From NCBI RefSeq assembly GCF_014041935.1, contig NZ_CP059491.1, positions 3,534,001 through 3,598,000 of the forward strand: 64,000 nucleotides of DNA, in the 5' to 3' direction. Below are positions 11,247-19,787 of this stretch, piece after piece. The stretch is from Gordonia jinghuaiqii (GTDB lineage Bacteria; Actinomycetota; Actinomycetes; Mycobacteriales; Mycobacteriaceae). The stretch's first letter is position 1. Every line of letters begins with the position of its first letter. The notes beneath the pieces were generated by a model. That model worked only from the letters and a program-made list of their open reading frames with translations, was not told where the DNA came from and did not search any database. Both the position numbers and the translations under genes were made by a program.

Positions 11247-12791
11247 GTGACCATCAGCACATCATCGGTGCCGGGTCAGTTCACGCTGGTTCTGCACTCA
11301 CATCTGCCCTGGCTCGCCAACCACGGTCGCTGGCCCGTCGGCGAGGAGTGGCTCTATCAATCATGGGCGAGCTCGTACCTACCGCTCATCGGCGTACTCG
11401 AGCGCCTCGCGGCCGACGGGTTCACCGATCAGCTGTCACTCGGCATCACCCCGGTGCTCGCCGCCCAGCTCGACGACCCGCACTGTGCCGCGTCGATGTA
11501 CGAATGGCTCGGCGACTGGCAGCTGCGCGCGATGCAGGCCGCGATGTCGTCCGACGCCGACCGCGCCGACGCCGGGCGCCGGGAGTTCCTCGACGCTCAG
11601 CGGGCCCTCGACACCTTCGAGACACGCTGGCGGCACGGCGCATCGCCGTTGCTGCGCGGTCTGTCGTCCAGCGGCGTCGTGGAGATCCTCGGCGGACCGC
11701 TGGCACACCCGTTCGCACCGCTGCTCGATCCGCGACTCCGGCGGTTCTCGCTCACCGAGGGCCTCGCCGACGCGCATGCGCGCTGGGGTCTCGATCCCAG
11801 CGGGATCTGGGCACCGGAGTGCGCCTTCGCCCCCGGCATGGAAACCGAGTACGCGCACGCCGGCGTCGGGCACTTCATGGTCGACGGCCCGACCCTGCAC
11901 GGTGACACCGCCCTCGGGCGTCCCGTCGGCGACAGCGGCGTGCTCGCCTACGGCCGCGACCTGACGATCAGCTACCGCGTGTGGTCGCCGAAGTCGGGAT
12001 ATCCCGGCCACGCCGCCTACCGCGACTTCCACACCTACGACCACGAGTCGGGACTCAAGAGGTTCCGGGTGACCGGACGCGCCGTACCGGGCGAGGCGAA
12101 GAAGCCCTACGACCCCGCACGTGTCGACACGGTGATCGACCGGCACGTGGAGGATTTCGTCGGGCACGTCCGCGAACGCCTGATCGACGAGTCGGCGCGG
12201 ATCGGCCGGCCCGCGCTGGTCGTCGCCGCGTTCGACACCGAGTTGTTCGGGCACTGGTGGCATGAGGGCCCGGTGTGGCTCGAACGTGTGCTGCGCCGTC
12301 TGCGCGAGGTCGGGGTGAACGTCGGAACCCTGGCCGGCGCAACGGAATCCGGATTCGTCGGGGCACCGATGGAGCTGCCTGCGTCGTCGTGGGGGTCGGG
12401 CAAGGACTGGCGGGTGTGGAACGGGCCCGCGGTGCACCACCTCGTCGACCTGAACGCCGAGGTCACCGACACCGCGCTCGACGCGGTCGCCAAGCTGCTC
12501 GATCGCGGCGGCACACGCAGCCGGGTCGCCGACCAGATCGTGCGGGAGACCCTGCTGACGGTGTCGTCGGACTGGCCGTTCATGGTGTCGAAGGACACCG
12601 CCGCGCAGTACGCTGTCTCCCGAGCGCACACGCATGCGCACGCCACCAGGGAGATCAGCGACGCGGCGATGCGCGGCCGCGACGATGCTGCCGCGACACT
12701 CGCGGCGTCCTGGTCTCGCGCCGACAATCTCTTCCCGGCACTCGATGCGCGCCGGCTGCACGCGATCATGACTGCCGAGGGGGGCATCTGA
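11247..12791 (+). CDS. GH57 alpha-1,4-glucan branching enzyme
   Basis: A 514-residue GH57 protein, counterpart of Rv3031. The two catalytic regions are visible: the glutamate in GIWAPECAFAPG and the acid residue region AFDTELFGHWWHEGP. The N-terminal FTLVLHSHLPW is the family's metal-free histidine motif region, and the helical C-terminal domain ends with the AHAHATREISD-containing segment. The enzyme is expected to introduce alpha-1,6 branches into a cytosolic glucan, probably methylglucose lipopolysaccharide or glycogen. The GTG at 11247 follows the methyltransferase stop by three bases, with GAGG within the overlap region; the stop shares one base with the next ATG. Confidence 0.92.
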   Translation: MTISTSSVPGQFTLVLHSHLPWLANHGRWPVGEEWLYQSWASSYLPLIGVLERLAADGFTDQLSLGITPVLAAQLDDPHCAASMYEWLGDWQLRAMQAAMSSDADRADAGRREFLDAQRALDTFETRWRHGASPLLRGLSSSGVVEILGGPLAHPFAPLLDPRLRRFSLTEGLADAHARWGLDPSGIWAPECAFAPGMETEYAHAGVGHFMVDGPTLHGDTALGRPVGDSGVLAYGRDLTISYRVWSPKSGYPGHAAYRDFHTYDHESGLKRFRVTGRAVPGEAKKPYDPARVDTVIDRHVEDFVGHVRERLIDESARIGRPALVVAAFDTELFGHWWHEGPVWLERVLRRLREVGVNVGTLAGATESGFVGAPMELPASSWGSGKDWRVWNGPAVHHLVDLNAEVTDTALDAVAKLLDRGGTRSRVADQIVRETLLTVSSDWPFMVSKDTAAQYAVSRAHTHAHATREISDAAMRGRDDAAATLAASWSRADNLFPALDARRLHAIMTAEGGI

Positions 12792-14062
12792 TGAAGGTGT
12801 TGTTCGTGTCCTGGGAGTACCCGCCCGTCGTCGTGGGCGGACTCGGACGGCACGTTCATCACCTGGCGACCGCGATGGCCGCCGCCGGACACGACGTCGT
12901 GGTCCTGACCCGACGCCCGTCGGGCACCGACGCCCTGAGCCACCCGACCACCGACACCGTCGCCGAAGGGGTGCGGATTCTCGCGGTCGCCGAGGACCCG
13001 CCCGAGTTCGAGTTCGGGCAGGACATGATGGCCTGGACCCTCGCGATGGGGCACGCGTTCATCCGCGCGGGGCTCAAGATCCTTGCCGGCGCCGGGAGCG
13101 TGGCGAGCGGGCCGAGGTGGGTTCCGGAGGTGGTGCACGCCCACGACTGGCTGGTGGCGCATCCGGCGATCGCATTGGCCGAATTCTTCGATGTCCCTTT
13201 GGTTTCCACCATCCACGCCACCGAGGCCGGGCGGCACAGCGGCTGGGTCAGCGGGCGGACCAACCGGCAGGTGCACTCCGTCGAGTGGTGGCTGGTCTCC
13301 GAATCCGACGCTCTCATCACGTGTTCGGCGTCGATGCGCGACGAGGTCAACCGGCTGTTCGGCTACGACGCCGCCGACATCTCGGTGATCCACAACGGGA
13401 TCGACGTCGGCACCTGGCCGTTCGCGGCGCGCACCCGTACGGGCGGTCCCGCCGAATTGTTGTTCGCGGGGCGGCTCGAATACGAGAAGGGTGTCCAGGA
13501 TCTGCTGGCCGCACTCCCCCGGATCCGTCGTACCCATCCGGGCACGACGCTGACGATCGCCGGCGACGGCACCCAGCGCGAGTGGCTGCTGGAACAGGCC
13601 CGCCGGCATCGGGTGAGCAAGGCCGTGACCTTTCTCGGGCCGGTCGGCCACGACGAGCTCGTGACGTTGATGCACCGCTGCGACGCCATCGTCCTGCCGA
13701 GTCGTTACGAGCCGTTCGGCATCGTCGCACTCGAGGCTGCCGCGACCGGGGCCCCGCTGATCGTCTCGACGGCCGGCGGCCTGGGCGAGGCGGTCCGCGA
13801 GCCGGACACCGGCCTCACCTTCGAACCTGCCGACGTCGCCGGACTCGCCTCCGCGGTCCGGGCCACGCTGTCCGATCCCGTTGCCGCGGCCCAGCGCGCA
13901 CGTCGCGCCCGGGCGCGGCTGACCGCCGAGTTCTCCTGGGCCGAGGTGGCCGAACGCACCGCGACCGTGCATCTCGCCGCCAAGCGGCGCGTGCGCCACG
14001 CCGTCGGACGCCCCGACATCCCGGTGCGTCCGCTCCCGGAGCGGGATCCGGCGCAGCCCTGA
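12791..14062 (+). CDS. GT4 alpha-1,4-glucosyltransferase (Rv3032-like)
   Basis: A 423-residue two-Rossmann GT4 enzyme. It begins MKVLFVSWEYPPVVVGG (glycine-rich acceptor loop), and carries the donor-site ExxxxxxxE motif in YEPFGIVALEAA. VVHAHDWL and VIHNGIDV are further family marks. Its relative Rv3032 elongates the glucan of methylglucose lipopolysaccharides and contributes to glycogen. Its ATG overlaps the GH57 stop by one base, so the three genes form one translation-coupled unit. A second GT4 of the same class (glgM) is at 54.8 kb. Confidence 0.93.
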   Translation: MKVLFVSWEYPPVVVGGLGRHVHHLATAMAAAGHDVVVLTRRPSGTDALSHPTTDTVAEGVRILAVAEDPPEFEFGQDMMAWTLAMGHAFIRAGLKILAGAGSVASGPRWVPEVVHAHDWLVAHPAIALAEFFDVPLVSTIHATEAGRHSGWVSGRTNRQVHSVEWWLVSESDALITCSASMRDEVNRLFGYDAADISVIHNGIDVGTWPFAARTRTGGPAELLFAGRLEYEKGVQDLLAALPRIRRTHPGTTLTIAGDGTQREWLLEQARRHRVSKAVTFLGPVGHDELVTLMHRCDAIVLPSRYEPFGIVALEAAATGAPLIVSTAGGLGEAVREPDTGLTFEPADVAGLASAVRATLSDPVAAAQRARRARARLTAEFSWAEVAERTATVHLAAKRRVRHAVGRPDIPVRPLPERDPAQP

Positions 14063-14070
14063 CCCTTCGA

Positions 14071-14160
14071 GGCTCGCTTCGCTCGCACCTCAGGGAGCGG
14101 GCGGGGCTTCGCTCGCACCTCACGGACCGGGCGGGGCTTCGCTCACACCCCGGTGAGCGG
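14071..14160. repeat. Three 30-bp tandem repeats at a convergent junction
   Basis: Three consecutive 30-base units start at 14071, 14101 and 14131. Their shared core is GCTTCGCTCGCACCTCA followed by a GGAGCGG-like end. They fill the space between the GT4 stop and the stop of the acyltransferase on the other strand. Confidence 0.8.
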
Positions 14161-14164
14161 GGGG

Positions 14165-14914
14165 TCACTCCCCGTTCTTCGCCGCGGCCTTCTTGCGTTC
14201 GATGTCGGCGAGCGCGCGTTCGAGTTCGGCGCGTTCGGCCGCATTCGACGCCCAGTCGTCCATGCGGTTCTTGACCACCCGGGCCGGGGCGCCGACGGCG
14301 ATGGCGTAGTCCGGGATGGTGCCCTTGACCACTGCGTGCGAGCCGAGAACGCAGCCCCGGCCGACGATGGTGTTGCGCAGCACCGACACCTTCGCGGCGA
14401 CCCACGTGTCGGGACCGATGCGGACCGGACCCTTGACGATGCCCTGATCTTTGATGGGCAGGGTGATGTCGTCCATCTTGTGGTCGAAGTCGCAGATGTA
14501 GCACCAGTCGGCGACGAGTGTGGAGCCACCGATCTCGATGTCGAGGTAGGCGTTGACGACGTTGTTGCAACCGAAGACGGTCTTGTCGCCGATGCGCAGG
14601 CTGCCCTCGTGGCAGCGGATCGAATTGCCGTCGCCGATGTGCACCCACCGGCCGATCTCCATGCGTGCGAGCTCGGGGGTGGCGTGGATCTCGACGTTGC
14701 GCCCGAGGAACACCATGCCGCGCAACACGATGTGCGGGTTGGCCATCCGGAACCGCGCCAGGCGGTAGTAGCGCACGAGGTACCAGGGGGTGTACGCGCG
14801 ATTTCGGCGTACCCAGCGCAACGAGTCGAGGGTGAGGAATCGCACCTGCGCGGGGTCGCGGCGTCGGCCTGCGCGCCGGCGGGCCCGGTAGGAGGCGTTC
14901 CACATCGTGGTCAT
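14165..14914 (-). CDS. Left-handed beta-helix acyltransferase (Rv3034c-like)
   Basis: A 249-residue hexapeptide-repeat transferase of the trimeric acetyltransferase fold, counterpart of Rv3034c. An N-terminal basic region (RARRRAGRRRD) precedes successive hexapeptide turns such as MEIGRWVHIGDGN, LRIGDKTVFGC and VRIGPDTWVAAK, and the end is a charged coiled tail (LADIERKKAAAK). It probably adds a short acyl group to a glycan; the MGLP link is from neighbourhood only. It faces the GT4 gene across a tandem repeat, and the ATG at 14914 has a second in-frame ATG three codons later. Confidence 0.85.
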   Translation of the reverse strand: MTTMWNASYRARRRAGRRRDPAQVRFLTLDSLRWVRRNRAYTPWYLVRYYRLARFRMANPHIVLRGMVFLGRNVEIHATPELARMEIGRWVHIGDGNSIRCHEGSLRIGDKTVFGCNNVVNAYLDIEIGGSTLVADWCYICDFDHKMDDITLPIKDQGIVKGPVRIGPDTWVAAKVSVLRNTIVGRGCVLGSHAVVKGTIPDYAIAVGAPARVVKNRMDDWASNAAERAELERALADIERKKAAAKNGE

Positions 14915-14994
14915 GACGACAAACCCTAATCGACCCGATTTTCGCGCACGATAGGCTCACTGCTGGCACGTCTCGTGCCGGTGAGGAACCGACC

Positions 14995-16344
14995 ATGAGG
15001 AGCGCGATGGCCTTGGCACGACCGCAGGTGTCCCGACACCGCCGATCTGCGCTGACCCGCCTGTTCGTGGCCGTGACGGCCGTGTGCTCGCTGGCCCTCA
15101 CCGCCTGCTCCGACGGCCACATCGACGTCCGGTCGGTTCCGAGTGTCGGCTGGCCCAGCTATGGCGGAGTGCCCGGCAACGCCAACTTCGCCTATGCCGA
15201 CGTTCCCGACGACCTGACGCTCAGCTGGACGCGCCCGACGGGCGGCCCGGTCACCGCACCGGTGACCATCTCCGGCAAGGGCAACGTCGGGGTGACGTCG
15301 AATGCGGCCGACGGGTGCAACGTGCTCGTGCTCGACGGCCGGTCGGGTCGCAAGAACTTCTGCAAGGACATGCGGGCGGGTGTCGAGATCAACTCGATGC
15401 TCGTCGACCAGTACGACCAGACCTACCTCGGCGAGGAGTCGACGTTCCTGGCGTTCAACGCCGGTGGCGCGATCCGCTGGCGGGCGGGCGTGATCGGCGT
15501 GCCGCTGTCGGCGAAGTTCGCGGCCCCGAATGTGGTGCTGGTGGCGACGACGCAAGGCCAGCTCCTGCTGATCGACACGCAGCGCAATGAGCTGCTCGCC
15601 CCCGAGGTGAAGCTGCGCGCCGACGCCGACCCGGCACAGCCTCTGCGCGGTTTCGGCGACTGCGTCCGCAACGGCCCACAGTGTGCGATCCCCGCTCCGC
15701 CTGCGGTCGACACCGGCCGGGAGCAGTTCTACCTCAACTTCTTTCCCGCTGACGCCCGCACTTCACAGGTTCGTGCGATGAAGTACAGCGCCGTGGGCGG
15801 CGCCCGTGAGGTGCGGACGGCCTGGCAGGCCGACGTCCCCAGCGGTGTCATCGGCACACCGACCCTGTCGGCCGACGGCGCCACTCTCTACGTGTTCTCC
15901 CGGGACGGCAAGATCGTCGCCCTGAACACCGACGACGGTTCGACAAAGTGGACCCAGGACATCGGCGGACACGGCTTCGCGACGATGACCGTGTCCCCGG
16001 ACGGCCTGATCATCCCGACCGGTTCACTCGGTGCGCCCCTGACCCTGCTGCGCGACGCCGGCAACCGTGCCGAAACCGTCTGGCAGCGTAAGGACTTGGC
16101 CACCGTCAGCCTCTCGGCGTTGACCCAGCAGCAGACCGCGTGGACCGTCGCGCGCGACCCCGGCGAGGACACACTGTCGCTGGTCGAGGTCTCCACCGTC
16201 GACGGCGCCACCAAGCGCACTCTGCCGCTACCGAATTCGGCCGGCTTCGCCACCGGTATCGCGGTGTCGTACTCGGGTCAGATCGCGACCGCCACCAATC
16301 TGGGCGAGGTGTACTTCTTCGACAGCAAGGCCAACGTCGAGTAG
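14995..16344 (+). CDS. PQQ-like beta-propeller lipoprotein (Rv3035-like)
   Basis: A 449-residue exported lipoprotein. The signal peptide has a basic start and the hydrophobic stretch LFVAVTAVCSLALTAC, with a lipobox L-T-A-C at 35-38 (Cys38 lipidated). The mature part repeats strands such as LLLIDTQRNE, IVALNTDDGSTKWTQD and VYFFDSKANVE, typical of PQQ-binding/beta-propeller domains; no cofactor use is implied. GAGGA nine bases upstream supports the ATG. It corresponds to Rv3035. It probably sits on the outer face of the plasma membrane; its ligand is unknown. Confidence 0.88.
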   Translation: MRSAMALARPQVSRHRRSALTRLFVAVTAVCSLALTACSDGHIDVRSVPSVGWPSYGGVPGNANFAYADVPDDLTLSWTRPTGGPVTAPVTISGKGNVGVTSNAADGCNVLVLDGRSGRKNFCKDMRAGVEINSMLVDQYDQTYLGEESTFLAFNAGGAIRWRAGVIGVPLSAKFAAPNVVLVATTQGQLLLIDTQRNELLAPEVKLRADADPAQPLRGFGDCVRNGPQCAIPAPPAVDTGREQFYLNFFPADARTSQVRAMKYSAVGGAREVRTAWQADVPSGVIGTPTLSADGATLYVFSRDGKIVALNTDDGSTKWTQDIGGHGFATMTVSPDGLIIPTGSLGAPLTLLRDAGNRAETVWQRKDLATVSLSALTQQQTAWTVARDPGEDTLSLVEVSTVDGATKRTLPLPNSAGFATGIAVSYSGQIATATNLGEVYFFDSKANVE

Positions 16345-16351
16345 TGCCGCG

Positions 16352-16398
16352 CAGAGTGAGGGACGCGTATCGGAAATCGATACACTTCCCTCACTCTG
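16352..16398. terminator. Two-part hairpin between convergent genes
   Basis: A perfect 12-base outer stem (CAGAGTGAGGGA at 16352-16363 with its complement at 16387-16398) encloses a second six-base stem (GTATCG/CGATAC). It lies between the lipoprotein stop and the stop of the methyltransferase on the other strand, so it can serve both. Confidence 0.8.
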
Positions 16399-16419
16399 AA
16401 AAACCGGGACAGCGTCCGA

Positions 16420-17619
16420 TCAGAACCGGACGCCCGGCTCGCAGACGAACGCCGTACCCTTGCGTCCGATACGGGTGAGCACCACCGACAGGGGACGAGA
16501 ACCCTTGAGCTTGAGCTTCTTCCGAAGACGGTCGGGGTCGACGTCGAGCCCGCGCACGAGGATCTCGAGTGGTCCGCAGTCCAAGGCTGTCAAGGTCTTG
16601 CGCAGCACCTTCTCCGTGACACCGACCTGATCGAGCACGCGGAAGCCGCGCGCCCCTTCGGGCACCGAATCGCCGGTGAGATAGGCGATCTGCGGGTCGA
16701 GCTGCCACAGTCCGAATCGGTGCGCGTAGTGGCGGACCAGACCGGCCCGCACGATCGCACCGTCCGGATCGACGATCCACTCCCCCGCCTCACCGTCGGG
16801 CACGTCGTCGTCGGCGTCGTCGGTGATCTCGAAGGTCGTCACCACGCCGTCGGGTCGTGTCCGCAGAACTGTCGCCCGGCGACCCGACCCCACACCCGGT
16901 CCCGACCACAGGCATGCCTCGCGCACACCACCGTCGAGCGAGACGATCTGCACCTCACCGTCGAATCCGAAACGGTTGCGCAGCATCTGATGATCAAGCC
17001 CCGGCGCACATTTCACGATCAGCGGTCGCCCGGCGTAGGTGGTCAGCAGGTCGAGCAGCGGCGGTGTGAGTTGGTCGAGACGGAACACGCGCCCGCCATC
17101 GGAGCGGCGTGCGGGGTCGGCGAGGACGACATCGGCAGTGGAGGTCGGGGTCAGCGCATCGGCGACCAGGAGCGTGGCATCGGGCACGTTGTGGCGTGCC
17201 ATCGCGAGCCGAACCCGATCGAGGTCACTTCCGATGGCGCGGGCAACACCGGGGGTACGCACCAACTCTCGCAGTTCCGCACCGACCGAACAAGTGATGT
17301 CGTGCACGACCGCACCGGGGAAGCGTTCCGCGATCTCGGCCGCGCGATGGGCCGCGACGATCGATGCCGTTGCCTGCTGCAGCGCGTCGTCGGTGAGGAG
17401 AAGGGCGTCGGGTTCCCGGAGCTTCGACGCCGCACGCCGGCGGCAGCGAACCGTCTCGATCAGCGCAGCGTCGTGCGGGGCGTACCGGCTGCGCGCCTCG
17501 GGAATGTCGGCCAGCATCGACGACGGGGTCAGCGCGAGACCGGAGACCATCTCCAGCGCTTTCTCACCGTGCCGCGAGCGCAGGAAAGCGACGTCGTCGA
17601 GGCTGAAGGAGTAGCTCAT
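16420..17619 (-). CDS. THUMP-like class I SAM-dependent methyltransferase (Rv3037c-like)
   Basis: A 399-residue protein with a helical N-terminus, a SAM-binding core (VHDITCSVGAELREL, then ADVVLADPARRSDGGRVF) and a C-terminal THUMP-like region (RGLDVDPDRLRKKLKLKG). It matches Rv3037c by order and features. DPARR is an unusual variant of the substrate-site motif. The gene family is listed with the methylglucose lipopolysaccharide cluster, although the fold would also fit RNA methylation. Start ATG at 17619. Confidence 0.85.
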   Translation of the reverse strand: MSYSFSLDDVAFLRSRHGEKALEMVSGLALTPSSMLADIPEARSRYAPHDAALIETVRCRRRAASKLREPDALLLTDDALQQATASIVAAHRAAEIAERFPGAVVHDITCSVGAELRELVRTPGVARAIGSDLDRVRLAMARHNVPDATLLVADALTPTSTADVVLADPARRSDGGRVFRLDQLTPPLLDLLTTYAGRPLIVKCAPGLDHQMLRNRFGFDGEVQIVSLDGGVREACLWSGPGVGSGRRATVLRTRPDGVVTTFEITDDADDDVPDGEAGEWIVDPDGAIVRAGLVRHYAHRFGLWQLDPQIAYLTGDSVPEGARGFRVLDQVGVTEKVLRKTLTALDCGPLEILVRGLDVDPDRLRKKLKLKGSRPLSVVLTRIGRKGTAFVCEPGVRF

Positions 17620-17677
17620 GGTCCTTGCAGGCTACCGTCGCCGACTCGGTCACCCCTGCTCGGCCGGACCGAGTCCG

Positions 17678-17935
17678 CTACTCGCGCAACTCCGAGAGGG
17701 CCAGCACGACCGTCTTGCCGTCGTCGGTCCCCATGGAGTCGTCGTCGGGGTCCTGGTGGACCAGCGTGAAGTGCCTCACCTCGGCGAGATTCAGGACATG
17801 AACGGTACCTTCGACCTCGAGCACGATCGGCTCGCGCTGCGCGACAACCTGCCGGAGGTACTGGGTCACCTCCGACACCGGTTCGGTGAAGAGCAGCCGA
17901 ATCTCGAATTCGCCGGACGTGAGCAGGGTGGCCAT
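17678..17935 (-). CDS. Small protein of unknown function
   Basis: An 85-residue protein, from the ATG at 17935, that I do not recognise. It reads as alternating beta strands (FEIRLLFTEPVSEV, EPIVLEVEGTVHVL, HFTLVHQDPD), with an acidic loop DPDDDSMGTDDG and the ending VVLALSELRE. It stands 58 bases from the methyltransferase start and belongs to a stretch not present in the M. tuberculosis order. No clear ribosome binding site precedes it; upstream ATGs in the same frame exist. Confidence 0.6.
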   Translation of the reverse strand: MATLLTSGEFEIRLLFTEPVSEVTQYLRQVVAQREPIVLEVEGTVHVLNLAEVRHFTLVHQDPDDDSMGTDDGKTVVLALSELRE

Positions 17936-18012
17936 AGGCCATCGTCCCATGCATCCGGTGCGCCCGGAACGCAATTGCCGAGTCTGAGTGCGCCCGGACA
18001 GAGAGCTGACGA

Positions 18013-18393
18013 CTACAGCGTCGTAAGTTCCTGTTCGAGTTCGGCTGTCGGGTACTGGCCGATGATGTTCGACGTCCAATCCGAACCACGGGTCGTGTAG
18101 TCCAACTGCATGCCCACAGTTGTTGTCTGCGCAGTTCGCATCACTACCGCGTCGTCCGATTCGGGCGGTTGCTCAGCCCCCTGCAGCCAGGCCAGCTTGA
18201 ATGCGTGACGCTGCGGGTAGAAGCACGCCACCACAGTCATGTCCTCGCCATAGTTGCGGAATACGACTTGAGCGACTTCGTAGGCGGGATCAGATTCGAG
18301 GCACACAACAGCGCGCCCCTCGGTCTGCTGCCGAAACTTCGGGTCGCGGAGGAGCCGTGAATACAGCCGCCCAGCCAGCGCACGCTCAGACAT
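18013..18393 (-). CDS. Hypothetical protein in lower-GC insert
   Basis: A 126-residue protein with no recognised family. A GGAG eight bases before the ATG at 18393 fixes the start. It begins MSERALAGRLYSRLLRD, contains the strands VVCLESDPAYEVAQVVF and MTVVACFYP, and ends with TAELEQELTTL. The base composition is visibly less GC-rich than neighbouring genes. The upstream remnant frame (18386-18709) overlaps its start by eight bases, so the two may once have been one operon, possibly a transferred gene pair. Confidence 0.7.
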   Translation of the reverse strand: MSERALAGRLYSRLLRDPKFRQQTEGRAVVCLESDPAYEVAQVVFRNYGEDMTVVACFYPQRHAFKLAWLQGAEQPPESDDAVVMRTAQTTTVGMQLDYTTRGSDWTSNIIGQYPTAELEQELTTL

Positions 18394-18709
18394 CGTTCCA
18401 ACTCCTTGCCAGCGCCTGCCACTGCTTATCCATCCAATCTTGCTTGAGGTCGGCGTGCCTGTCCACGACAGCCTCATCCCATGTGGGTTGGACGCAGCCG
18501 CTGTCTGGACGGTTCCCTGCCGGAGTGCTGCGAGTACGCGCCCCGACGAAAAGGCTGTTGCCACATGGTGAACCCGCCGGTTGGCCGACTCACTCCACGA
18601 CCTCCGTCACTTCTAAGCGAGCGGAGATCGCGGCCGGCTGCGACGAGGCGATAATTTTCTTGGCCGCGAGCTGAGGACCGGACGGCAAGGCGTCCGCAGC
18701 GATGTTCGA
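18386..18709 (-). pseudogene. Interrupted frame: remnant of an unidentified gene
   Basis: One reading frame runs from 18709 to 18386 and carries an in-frame TGA at 18590-18592. The 39 codons before it read as a helical protein (for example QLAAKKIIASSQPAA), and the 67 codons after it have protein-like composition ending QWQALARSWNDV. No start codon other than TTG or a late GTG is available, and the frame is closed upstream by TGA. I infer a gene remnant that lost its N-terminus and gained a stop; the alternative is chance. Confidence 0.4.
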
Positions 18710-18732
18710 TCAATCTACCGCGGACGCCTTGC
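18685..18732 (-). terminator. Hairpin after the Rv3038c-like methyltransferase
   Basis: GCAAGGCGTCCGC (18685-18697) is perfectly repeated in inverted form at 18720-18732 with a 22-base loop. It begins 33 bases past the methyltransferase stop, where the echA-methyltransferase transcript should end. Confidence 0.7.
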
Positions 18733-18765
18733 GGGTACCGGTGCGCGAGAGCGCTCTGACCTCGC

Positions 18766-19740
18766 CTAATTAGGCTTGGTGCCGGTGACCACCACGTTGT
18801 AGAAGAACTTGGGCGGCACGACCTTACGGAGCACGTTCTCGTCGAGCCAGGTCAGGCGCTTCCACCCGCCGAAGGCGAATCGCGCCCAGCCCCAGCCCAG
18901 CTTCTCCGGCGGCACCGCCGCCTCGAAGGTCCGCACCGGCCAGCCGAGCATGGCGGCAGCCAGTTCTTCGGTGGCGGTGTCGACCTTCGCGGCACCTGCA
19001 GCGCGCGCGATGCCCGCGAGCTCGTCGGGGTCGAAGGTGTGGATGTCGACGACGGCCTCGAGTGCGGCGGCGCGGGAGGATTCGTCGAGTTCCTCCTGCG
19101 GACGGCGCCAGCTCTGCAGCGGTCCGAATTTGGTGATGTTGGTGGTGATCGCCCACGTCGCGCGGCTCATCCACCGCGCGTAGAAGTCGCCGATGGTCGA
19201 CGGTTCACCGGCGAACACGAACCGCCCGCCGGGCTTGAGCACGCGCAGCACCTCGCGCAGCGCCTGCTCGACATCGGGGATGTGGTGCAGCACAGCATGT
19301 CCGACGACGAGGTCGAAGGTGTTGTCCTCGTACGGGATCTTCTCCGCGTCGGCGACCCGGCCGTCGACGTCGAGGCCGAGGTTCTCCGCGTTGCGCAGCG
19401 CGACCTTCACCATGCCCGGCGACAGGTCGGTCACCGAACCCTTCTCCGCGACGCCGGACTGCATGAGGTTCAGCAGGAAGAAGCCGGTGCCGCAGCCGAG
19501 TTCCATCGCACGCCCGTACGGCAGCGGCTCCTCGGCGGAGATGGCGTCGAAGCGTCCGCGCGCGTAATCGATGCAGCGTTCGTCGAAGCTGATCGACCAC
19601 TTCTCGTCGTAGGTCTCGGCCTCCCAGTCGTGGTAGAGGACCTGTGCGAGTTTGGTGTCGGTGAGCGCGGCCTTGACCTGCTCCTCGGTGGCATGCGGGT
19701 TCGGCGCCGGATCGATACCCGGAGTGGCGTCGGTGGTCAT
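18766..19740 (-). CDS. Class I SAM-dependent methyltransferase (Rv3038c-like)
   Basis: A 324-residue methyltransferase. SAM motif I is ELGCGTGFFLL near residue 80, followed by VTDLSPGMVKVA (motif II), the acidic ADAEKIPYEDNTFDLV, and HAVLHHIPDVEQAL with the LRVLKPGGRFVFAGEP loop. The C-terminal 130 residues are a family-specific cap (WPVRTFEAAVPPEKLGWGW). The substrate is unknown; small molecules or lipids are likely. It lies 47 bases downstream of the enoyl-CoA hydratase gene, probably in one operon. Confidence 0.88.
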   Translation of the reverse strand: MTTDATPGIDPAPNPHATEEQVKAALTDTKLAQVLYHDWEAETYDEKWSISFDERCIDYARGRFDAISAEEPLPYGRAMELGCGTGFFLLNLMQSGVAEKGSVTDLSPGMVKVALRNAENLGLDVDGRVADAEKIPYEDNTFDLVVGHAVLHHIPDVEQALREVLRVLKPGGRFVFAGEPSTIGDFYARWMSRATWAITTNITKFGPLQSWRRPQEELDESSRAAALEAVVDIHTFDPDELAGIARAAGAAKVDTATEELAAAMLGWPVRTFEAAVPPEKLGWGWARFAFGGWKRLTWLDENVLRKVVPPKFFYNVVVTGTKPN

Positions 19741-19787
19741 GATCGCTTCCTGTCGCGTGGGTGTGTCGGTTCAGATGCTGGGTCGGG

